Below, in pieces: positions 4,555 through 11,187 of a stretch of DNA of 14,269 bases. The stretch comes from JBBQAA01 sp038254195 (GTDB lineage: Bacteria; Actinomycetota; Thermoleophilia; Solirubrobacterales; Solirubrobacteraceae). The stretch's first letter is position 1, and every line of letters begins with the position of its first letter. Where the stretch lies: NCBI GenBank assembly GCA_038254195.1, contig JBBSGJ010000042.1, forward strand, positions 1-14,269, read 5' to 3'. Position numbers and translations under genes: made by a program. The notes beneath the pieces were generated by a model. The model was not told the DNA's origin and ran no database searches. It was given only the letters and a program-made list of their open reading frames with translations.

Positions 4555-7038
4555 ATGGCAGGCGACGCGCTGGCGGGGATCGCGTGGGAGTGCATCGACC
4601 TCGCGCCCGGCGAGGCGGCGGCCCCCGGCGAACTCCCCCGGCCGGGATCGGACTGGCTGCCGGCCGCGGTTCCCGGCAGCGCGGCGGGCGCGCTGCGGGC
4701 GGCCGGACGCTGGCGCTGGGGAGTCGACGACGAGTCGGTTCTCGACGGCCGGGACTGGTGGTTTCGCTGCCGCTTCCCGGGCGGTTCGGAGCCGGGCCCG
4801 TGGTCGCTCGAGCTCGGTGGGCTCGCGACCCTGGCCGACGTCTGGCTCAACGGACGCCATCTCCTGCGCAGCGAGAACATGTTCCTCGCCCACCGCATCG
4901 TCATCGACGAGCTGGCCGGGGAGAACGAGCTCAGCATCCGCTGCGCGGCGCTCGGCCCGGTGCTCGCGGGACGGCACCCGCGCCCCCGCTGGAAGAGCCG
5001 CCTCGTGCGCTCCCAGAGCCTGCGGTGGTACCGGACGACCCTGCTGGGACGGGTTCCCGCCTGGTCACGTTGGGCGGCCCCCGTGGGGCCCTGGCGGGCG
5101 GTCCGCCTGCGCTCTCTCGCGTCTTCCGCCCTGCTCGCGCGGAAGCTCACGGCGCGCTGTGAGGGCCACGCGGGGGTCGTGGAGGTCCGCGCGGAGCTGG
5201 GGCGGGGCGGAGGGATGCCGCGGCGCGCCCGGGTGCGCGTGGGTGGCGAGACGGCGCCGATCGACCTCGAGGACCGCGGCGACCGCGTGGCAGTGCGCGG
5301 GACCGCGCGGGTCCCGGGGGTGGAGCGCTGGTGGCCCCACACCCATGGCGACCAGCCCTGCTACCCGGTGGCGCTCGAGCTCGACGACGCCGTGCACGAG
5401 CTCGGCGCCGTGGGCTTCCGCACGCTGGAGCTGGACCGCCGCGACGGGGGCTTCACGCTCGCGGTCAACGGCGTCCCCGTGTTCTGTCGCGGGGCCTGCT
5501 GGGGCACGCCCGATGCCGTGGCGTTCACGGCTCCTTCCGAGGAGGTGCGCGCGTCGGTGGCGCTGGCCCGGAGCGCCAACATGAACATGCTGCGGGTCAC
5601 GGGCTACACCGCCTACGAGGACGAGGCGTTCTGGGACGCCTGCGACGAGCTCGGGATCCTCGTCTGGCAGGACTGCATGTTCGCGAGCACGGACCCACCG
5701 GGGGATCCCGACTTCGTCGCGGGGGTGGAGTACGAGCTACGCCAGGTGCTCGGGGCACTGGGGGGACGCGCCGCGCTTGCGGTGGTCTGCGGCAGCAGCG
5801 AGACCTACCAGCAGGCAGCCATGCTCGGCCTGCCGCCCGAGCGCTGGACCAGCCCACTCCTCGAGGAGCGGATCCCGGCCATCGCCGAGGAGACGGTTCC
5901 GGGCGTGCCATACGTCCCGTCGACTCCGTCAGGAGGGGAGATGCCCTTCGACCCCGACGTGGGGGTCTCGCACTACTTCGGCGTGGGCGCCTACCTACGC
6001 CCGCTCGACGACGCCCGCCGCGCCCACGTGCGCTTCGCGGCGGAGTGCCTCTCGTTCGCCACCCCACCCGAGCCCGAGACCGTCCGGGAGGTCTTCGGCG
6101 GCGCGGACGCCGCCGGGCACGATCCGCGCTGGAAGCTCGCCGTCACGCGGGACTCCCGGATGTCCTGGGACTTCGAGGACGTGCGGGACTTCTACGTCCG
6201 GCAGATCTTCGGCGTCGACCCGCTGGAGCTGCGCTACGTCGATCCCGACCGCGCCCTCGACCTCGGGCGGGCGGCCGTCACCGAGGCGATGACCTCGGTC
6301 ATCGCGGAGTGGCGCCGGGAGTCCTCTTCCTGTGCGGGAGCGCTCGTGCTCACGTGGCAGGACCTCTGGCCGGGAGCCGGCTGGGGGCTGCTGGACTCCC
6401 TCGGTCGACCCAAGTCGCCCTGGTACGGCCTGCGGCGTGCCTTTTCGCCCCTCGCGGTGCTCCTCGTGGACGAGGGGCTCTCCGGCCTGCGGGTGCACGT
6501 GGTCAACGATGCGGCCGTCCCCTTCCGCGGCCGGGTCGAGCTCACCGTCTTCGCCGCGCGCGGCACCGCCCTCGAGCACGCGGTGCGCGACACCGAAGTG
6601 CCCGCGCGGGGCGCGCTCGAGCTGCGGGCGGACACGCTGCTCGGCGGCTTCCGCGATCTCGGGCGCGCCTACCGCTTCTCGCCCTCCTCCCACGACGTCG
6701 TGCTCGTCGAGTTGCGCGACGAGGAGGACCGGGCCATCGCGGAGGCCGTGTACCTGCCGTCGGGGCCCGCCCGGCCCCAACTCCCGGAGCTCGGGCTCGC
6801 CGCCCGCCTCGTGAGCGACGGGGACGGAGGGTGGTCGGTGGACGTCTCCACCGAGCGCTTCGCCCAGTACGTCGCACTCGACTTACCGGGCTTCCGCCCC
6901 GCCGACTCCTGGTTCCACCTGGCGCCGGGGCGGAGCCGCACCGTCCCCCTCGCCGCGTCAGACCTGTCGCGAGGCCCGGCGGGCACCGTCCGCGCGCTCA
7001 ACTCCGAGGCGGTCGTGTCGTTGCGCGAGGGCGCATGA
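4555..7038 (+). CDS. Cytoplasmic GH2-family, beta-mannosidase-like protein (GH2a)
   Basis: The 827-residue protein has the glycoside hydrolase family 2 layout. An N-terminal jelly-roll sugar-binding domain spans roughly 10-190 (AAVPGSAAG, DWWFRCRF, LATLADVWLNG, GPWRAV). An immunoglobulin-like domain covers about 191-290 (WWPHTHGDQP, GFRTLEL). A TIM barrel covers about 300-635, and beta domains follow. The acid/base is expected at E416 (CGSSE) and the nucleophile at E497 (RFAAECLSFA); WQDLWPGAGW (601-610) matches the WQLND-WP block of beta-mannosidases. Unusually, Ser415 replaces the clan GH-A Asn before the acid/base Glu. No signal peptide is present, so it is probably cytoplasmic. The ATG lacks a clear Shine-Dalgarno site. 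Its stop overlaps the GNAT start (ATGA), so the two are translationally coupled. It is a paralogue of GH2b on the opposite strand. Substrate is unknown; a non-glycosidase role is possible. Confidence 0.85.
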   Translation: MAGDALAGIAWECIDLAPGEAAAPGELPRPGSDWLPAAVPGSAAGALRAAGRWRWGVDDESVLDGRDWWFRCRFPGGSEPGPWSLELGGLATLADVWLNGRHLLRSENMFLAHRIVIDELAGENELSIRCAALGPVLAGRHPRPRWKSRLVRSQSLRWYRTTLLGRVPAWSRWAAPVGPWRAVRLRSLASSALLARKLTARCEGHAGVVEVRAELGRGGGMPRRARVRVGGETAPIDLEDRGDRVAVRGTARVPGVERWWPHTHGDQPCYPVALELDDAVHELGAVGFRTLELDRRDGGFTLAVNGVPVFCRGACWGTPDAVAFTAPSEEVRASVALARSANMNMLRVTGYTAYEDEAFWDACDELGILVWQDCMFASTDPPGDPDFVAGVEYELRQVLGALGGRAALAVVCGSSETYQQAAMLGLPPERWTSPLLEERIPAIAEETVPGVPYVPSTPSGGEMPFDPDVGVSHYFGVGAYLRPLDDARRAHVRFAAECLSFATPPEPETVREVFGGADAAGHDPRWKLAVTRDSRMSWDFEDVRDFYVRQIFGVDPLELRYVDPDRALDLGRAAVTEAMTSVIAEWRRESSSCAGALVLTWQDLWPGAGWGLLDSLGRPKSPWYGLRRAFSPLAVLLVDEGLSGLRVHVVNDAAVPFRGRVELTVFAARGTALEHAVRDTEVPARGALELRADTLLGGFRDLGRAYRFSPSSHDVVLVELRDEEDRAIAEAVYLPSGPARPQLPELGLAARLVSDGDGGWSVDVSTERFAQYVALDLPGFRPADSWFHLAPGRSRTVPLAASDLSRGPAGTVRALNSEAVVSLREGA

Positions 7039-7787
7039 GGGAGCTCTCCGGGCTCCGGAGCCTCCTCGGCGCGAGCACGACCCTCTGGGCCGGGCTCGAC
7101 GGCGTGAAAGTCGGCCCCACGCGCTGGACGGCGATGAGCGGTGCCCGGAGCGTCGACTACAACGTCGCGCTGTGCCACGGCGCCGGGGCGGGCGAGGACC
7201 TCCACCGGACGCTGGAGGAGGTCGCGGCGGGCGGCGTCCCGGCGATCGTCATGGTGGCCGGGCCAGCGCTCGGGGAGGTCCAGCGCCTGGTCCGCGCCGG
7301 GTGGCACTGCCTTGGCGCCGTGCCGTTCATGGCGCTCGACCTCGATCGGGCCCGCCTGCCCGAGGACCCTGGCGCGCGTTGCCTGACGGAGGCCGAGCTC
7401 CCGGCAGCGCGCCACCTCGTCCGGGAGGTGTTCGACGTGCCGGCCGAGATGGCCGACGTCGCCCTGCGTGACTCCTCCCTGCGCGTGCCGGGCCACCAGG
7501 TGTGGGGCCTCTTCGAGCAGGACGAGCTCGTCTCCGTCGCGGGCTTCGTCCGGGTGCAGGAGGTGGTCGTCTCCTGGTCCGTCGCGACCCCGGTGCGCCT
7601 CCAGCGGGGAGGCCGCGCGCGCCGCCTGCTCGCCTCGGCTCTGGCCGAGGCCGCCCGGAGCGGGGCGACGACGTCCCTGCTCTACGCCTCGGAGGCGGGC
7701 GAGCCGCTCTACCGCGCCCTGGGCTTCGTGGAGCTCGAGCGGTGGCAGGTCTGGTCGCGACCACGATGGGTGCTCGGCCGCGCCTGA
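7035..7787 (+). CDS. GNAT-family N-acetyltransferase with extra N-terminal domain
   Basis: The 250-residue product starts at the ATG that overlaps the GH2a stop (ATGA); the frame stays open far upstream, but the coupled start is the sensible one. Residues about 125-245 form a GNAT domain. They contain the strand GLFEQDELVSVAGFVRV, the strand VVVSWSVATPV, the acyl-CoA pyrophosphate loop QRGGRARRLLASALAEA (a QxxGxG/A variant, with RGGRAR for the usual RGLGRA) and the final SLLYASEAGEPLYRALGF. The first 115 residues (STTLWAGLDGVKVGP, then ALCHGAGAGEDLHRTLEEVA and GPALGEVQRLVRAGW) form a separate alpha/beta domain seen in some two-part GNATs, perhaps a degenerate second GNAT fold. The family moves an acyl group from acyl-CoA to an amine. 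Its place between GH2a and hydrolase A suggests a substrate in the same pathway, such as an amino sugar or an aminoacyl group; this is inference. Confidence 0.8.
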   Translation: MRELSGLRSLLGASTTLWAGLDGVKVGPTRWTAMSGARSVDYNVALCHGAGAGEDLHRTLEEVAAGGVPAIVMVAGPALGEVQRLVRAGWHCLGAVPFMALDLDRARLPEDPGARCLTEAELPAARHLVREVFDVPAEMADVALRDSSLRVPGHQVWGLFEQDELVSVAGFVRVQEVVVSWSVATPVRLQRGGRARRLLASALAEAARSGATTSLLYASEAGEPLYRALGFVELERWQVWSRPRWVLGRA

Positions 7788-7835
7788 AGTACGCATCGCT
7801 TACCGGGTTCCGGTGTGGGTACAGAAACCTGACCC

Positions 7836-9488
7836 ATGTCTAGCGCCATGCCCCTCCGCCCGTCCTCCCCGGCGCCCTCCGTCGCCCCGCTCAGCGCTCG
7901 GCCGCGCTGGCTCGGACCGGATGACCGCCCGCTGCTCGGCTGGCTGAGCACGCCGCCGCCGGGCGGGAGCGAGAGCGGCGTCCTGATCCTGCCGCCCGTC
8001 GGCTACCACTGGTGGAGCGTCCACCGGACCCTGCGGGTCCTGGCCGAGCGCCTGGCCGACGCCGGTCATCTGGCCCTGCGCCTGGACTACGACGGGACCG
8101 GCGACTCGGCCGGTGACCAATGGGACGCCGGCCGGCTCGCCGCGTGGCGCCAGAGCGTGCGCCATGGGGCTGAGGAGCTCCGCGCGCTGGGCGTGCGGGA
8201 GCTCCACCTCGCCGGCGTCCGCCTCGGCGGAACCCTCGCGCTGCTCGAGGGGGCCGAGCTCGGCGCCGAGAGCGTCGTGGCGTGGACTCCCGTGACCCGC
8301 GGCCGCCGCTATGTGCGGCAGATCAAGCTGCTGTCCACGCCCGTGCCGGACGGCGCCCGGGGAGGCGGCGCGGAGGTCGAGGCCGGCTCGGTGTTCACCG
8401 CGCAGACGCTCACGGACATCGCCCGGATCGACCTCCACCAGCCCGACTGGCGCCCCCCGGGACGCGTGACCTTCGTGGACGGCGAGGAGACGCTGGCCGA
8501 GCGGTTGCGCCAGCGGGGGAGCGAGGTGGAGCTCTTTGCGCCTCCCGGCGGCGCGGACGCGCTCGAGGCCCCGGCCGAGTACGCGACCGTGCCCGAGGAG
8601 GTCGTGGAGACGCTCTGCGCGGCGATCGGCCCGGGGACCCCGGGGCGGACCCCGGCTCCCCCTCCGGTCGCCTCCGCACGGATGACCTGGCGCGGCGTGG
8701 AGCTCGAGGAGGAGGTGGTGTTCCTCGGTCCCAGCCCGCTCACCGGCGTCCTCACCCATCCCGCGACGCCGCGCGACGGCGCACCCACGGTGTTGTTCTT
8801 GAACTCGGGCTCGGAGCCGCACGTCGGCCCGGGCCGCGCCTGGGTCGAGTACGCCCGGGGGCTCGCGGTCTCGGGATTCCCGGTCGTCCGCGCGGACTTC
8901 CGCGGATGGGGGGAGAGCCCGGACGACGGACACGGTCCCGGCCGCCCGTACGACCCCCACGGAGTCGAGGACGCCCGCGCCCTCGTCCGCGCACTGCGCG
9001 AACGCGGGCACGAGCGGCTGGTCCTCGCCGGGCTGTGCGCAGGAGCGTGGATCGCGCTGCGGACCGTTCTCGAGGAGCGGCTCGCGGGGGTTGTCGCGCT
9101 GAACCCACAGCTCTACTGGCAGCCGGGCGATCCCGTCGAGGCGACGATGGCCGAGACGCGCCAGCGCCGCGAGCCCGAGCGCCGGCGCGACGCCGAGGGG
9201 GCTCGCCTGGACACCTGGGACGCCCACGATCGCGCCGGACAGCGGCCCTGGGCCGCGCGGTGGCTGGACCAGCTCCGGGCCACCGAGGTCCCCGTCCTGC
9301 TCCTCTTCGCCGAGGGCGACGACGGCATCGAGTACCTCCGCACCCGCCATGGGCGGCGAACGCGCATGGTCACCGCCGCGAGCCGGATCGCGATCGCCGA
9401 GGTGCCAGGCATCGACCACTCGATGCACCGTGCCTGGCTGCGCAACGAGATGCTCGACCGCCTCCGCGGCTTCGCGTCGTCGGTCTAG
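7836..9488 (+). CDS. Tandem two-domain alpha/beta-hydrolase A
   Basis: Two alpha/beta-hydrolase domains are fused in 550 residues. Domain 1 (about 30-265) has ILPPVGYHWWSVH, LRLDYDGTGDSAG (81-93) and a nucleophile elbow GVRLG (127-131) with Arg129 where Ser is expected, so it is probably non-catalytic. Domain 2 (about 285-548) has FLNSGSEPHVGPGRAWVEYA, ADFRGWGES, and an elbow GLCAG (399-403) with Cys401. An acid is likely at D495/D496 (FAEGDDG) and the histidine at H528 (PGIDHSMH). As I recall, the GLRLG-like and GLCxGA elbows are those of the two hydrolases associated with exosortase A systems, which occur as separate genes. No signal peptide is seen. ATG 7836 is used; ATG 7848 is an alternative. 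It is third in the GH2a operon after a 48-nt gap. A thioesterase or transacylase role is possible but unproven. Confidence 0.8.
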   Translation: MSSAMPLRPSSPAPSVAPLSARPRWLGPDDRPLLGWLSTPPPGGSESGVLILPPVGYHWWSVHRTLRVLAERLADAGHLALRLDYDGTGDSAGDQWDAGRLAAWRQSVRHGAEELRALGVRELHLAGVRLGGTLALLEGAELGAESVVAWTPVTRGRRYVRQIKLLSTPVPDGARGGGAEVEAGSVFTAQTLTDIARIDLHQPDWRPPGRVTFVDGEETLAERLRQRGSEVELFAPPGGADALEAPAEYATVPEEVVETLCAAIGPGTPGRTPAPPPVASARMTWRGVELEEEVVFLGPSPLTGVLTHPATPRDGAPTVLFLNSGSEPHVGPGRAWVEYARGLAVSGFPVVRADFRGWGESPDDGHGPGRPYDPHGVEDARALVRALRERGHERLVLAGLCAGAWIALRTVLEERLAGVVALNPQLYWQPGDPVEATMAETRQRREPERRRDAEGARLDTWDAHDRAGQRPWAARWLDQLRATEVPVLLLFAEGDDGIEYLRTRHGRRTRMVTAASRIAIAEVPGIDHSMHRAWLRNEMLDRLRGFASSV

Positions 9489-9492
9489 ACCG
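9481..9492. other. 12-bp palindrome holding both convergent stop codons
   Basis: CGGTCTAGACCG is a perfect palindrome. The TAG of hydrolase A is 9486-9488 and the TAG of hydrolase B is the complement of 9487-9485, so the central CTAG serves both genes. Both proteins consequently end in Val. There is no intergenic room for a conventional terminator between the two operons. Confidence 0.9.
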
Positions 9493-11185
9493 GGCCGGCG
9501 AGGCGTCGCTCGAGCGCGTCGTCGAGCAGTGCGTGGGCCGCGACCTGCGCGGCGAGGGGACGGAGGGTGTGGACGCCGCCGGGTAGCTCGGCGAGGCGCA
9601 GGGAAGGCCAATCCTCGAGTCGCGCCAGGTGGCCATCGCGCGCGAGCTCCTCCTGGAGCGGCTCCTCATCGGAGAACGCGAGCAGGGACTGGACGCCGCG
9701 TTGCTCGAGCGTATCGAGCGCACCGGGGAGCGGGTCGGGGAGCGCGTCACGCTTGGCCCGCCACCGGCCGGGCGCCGCCCGCGCGCGGCGGGCGAGCGCA
9801 CGGGCGATGACGGGGATGTGGACGAGGGAGATCTCGCCGCGCACCAGGCGCCGCCAGCTCTCGCGCTGCAGCGCCTTGATCGCCTTGCGCGCCTCGCGTT
9901 CCTCGTCGATGCCGGGCTGCCAGTACAGGACGCGGGGGTTCAGCATGAGCGCCGCCGTTGTCCGCGGGTCCTCGAGGGCGGTGTGGAAGGCCCAGTAGGC
10001 ACCCGAGCAGAGACCGCCGAGCGCGAAGTCGCCCGGCAGTCCCCCTCCGGCGAGCGCGTCGAGCACGGAACGGACCTGGGTGACGAGCTCGGGGACGTAG
10101 AGCTCGGCGACATCGGTGTAGCGGCGGGCGTCGCCCGCGGCGTCGCCGAAGCCCGAGAGGTCGAGCCGAAGGGTGGGCACGCCGCGCCGAGCCCAGCGCC
10201 GGGCCGTCTCGACCCACATCCGGTTGGGGCCGATACGCCGCTGGGCGCCGGCGTTGAGCAGCACTGCGGTGACGGGGGCGAGAGGGACCCCCGCAGGCTC
10301 CGTGAGGATCCCGAACAGCCCGTTGAGCGTGAACGGCGTCTCGCGGGCGCCGGGCAGGTCGAGCGCGTCCAGCGGCCGGGGCGCGGCCCGGGTCGGAAGG
10401 GAGGAGGCCGGCCCGGGGACCGCGAGCCAGGCGTCGACCCGCGCGAAGACCTTCGTGGGGGCGACGGCCGCCTGGGGCTCGGCCATCATCGCCGCCCAGC
10501 CCGGGCCGTGGGCGACCTCGACCTCGGCGCCGGAGGCTTCGAGATGACCACGCAGCGCCGGGTCGACGGTCATCCCCTCGCGTTCGAGGAGCAGGGCACG
10601 GCGCACGGGCACGGACGCGGCGGTCAGGTCGAGGGCCGTGAGCGCGGCCCGGGTCTCCTCCGTGAGGACGTAGCCCGCCGCCGCGAGCACGCCGTCGGGT
10701 GGGGGACCCGCGCCGGGGAACTGCGAGGCCTCGAGGCGGGCGAAGACCGACAGCTCGCGCACGAGCGTGCGCCCGCGCGCCGGTACACCCCACAGGACGA
10801 GATCGTCGATCGGGGCGCCACGGCTGGACGCGGCCGTGGCGAGCAGGCCGCCGAGGCCGATCCCGAGGGCGACGACCCGGCCCGCCCCGGATTCGTCACG
10901 CAGCCACGCTGCCGCCTCGGTCACCGCGGTCAGCCAGGCGCCGACCCGGTCGGCGTCACGCGGACCTCCCGCCGAGTCGGCGGTGCCCGGCAGGTCGAGC
11001 CGCAGCACGGGATGCCCCCGCCCGGCGAGGTGCTCCGCCCAGTCCCGGCGCGCCCGGTAGGAGCACATGTCCTCCCAGCCGAAGGGCGGGAGGAGGAGGA
11101 GGGCGGGCCGGGCCGGCGTACCCTGGTGAAAGAAGGCGAGCACCGGCTCGGGGCCGAGGGGCAGGTGAAGGGGGAGGGCGGGCAT
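9485..11185 (-). CDS. Tandem two-domain alpha/beta-hydrolase B
   Basis: The 566-residue paralogue of hydrolase A has the same two-domain layout. Domain 1 (about 10-255) has LLPPFGWEDMCSYR, LRLDLPGTADSAG (61-73) and an elbow GIGLG (108-112) with Gly110 in the nucleophile position, hence probably no activity. Domain 2 (about 280-555) has LLNAGAQRRIGPNRMWVETA, LRLDLSGFGDAAGD, and an elbow GLCSG (391-395) with Cys393. The acid is likely D506 (AFSDEEP), and H539 (LPGGVHT) completes the triad. NPRVLYWQPG at 416-425 matches NPQLYWQPG in hydrolase A, a signature of this pair. An insertion rich in Arg (about 440-480) may form a lid. The ATG lies 2 nt after the GH2b stop, so the genes are tightly coupled. 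Substrate unknown; a thioester or ester is the natural guess for a Cys-type elbow. Confidence 0.8.
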   Translation of the reverse strand: MPALPLHLPLGPEPVLAFFHQGTPARPALLLLPPFGWEDMCSYRARRDWAEHLAGRGHPVLRLDLPGTADSAGGPRDADRVGAWLTAVTEAAAWLRDESGAGRVVALGIGLGGLLATAASSRGAPIDDLVLWGVPARGRTLVRELSVFARLEASQFPGAGPPPDGVLAAAGYVLTEETRAALTALDLTAASVPVRRALLLEREGMTVDPALRGHLEASGAEVEVAHGPGWAAMMAEPQAAVAPTKVFARVDAWLAVPGPASSLPTRAAPRPLDALDLPGARETPFTLNGLFGILTEPAGVPLAPVTAVLLNAGAQRRIGPNRMWVETARRWARRGVPTLRLDLSGFGDAAGDARRYTDVAELYVPELVTQVRSVLDALAGGGLPGDFALGGLCSGAYWAFHTALEDPRTTAALMLNPRVLYWQPGIDEEREARKAIKALQRESWRRLVRGEISLVHIPVIARALARRARAAPGRWRAKRDALPDPLPGALDTLEQRGVQSLLAFSDEEPLQEELARDGHLARLEDWPSLRLAELPGGVHTLRPLAAQVAAHALLDDALERRLAGPV

Positions 11186-11187
11186 GG

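Noticed and set aside
5331..7034. Long open frame upstream of the GNAT start on the + strand
   Set aside because: It is a +1/+2 shadow of GH2a with Arg/Pro/Gly-rich low-complexity translation; only the part from ATG 7035 has a fold signature.
7800..9611. 603-residue minus-strand frame opposite hydrolase A, and similar long opposite-strand frames at 500-1837, 9629-11536 and 11707-13701
   Set aside because: All are antisense shadows typical of high-GC DNA, with no family motifs and biased composition; the genes on the other strand have catalytic motifs and coupled starts.
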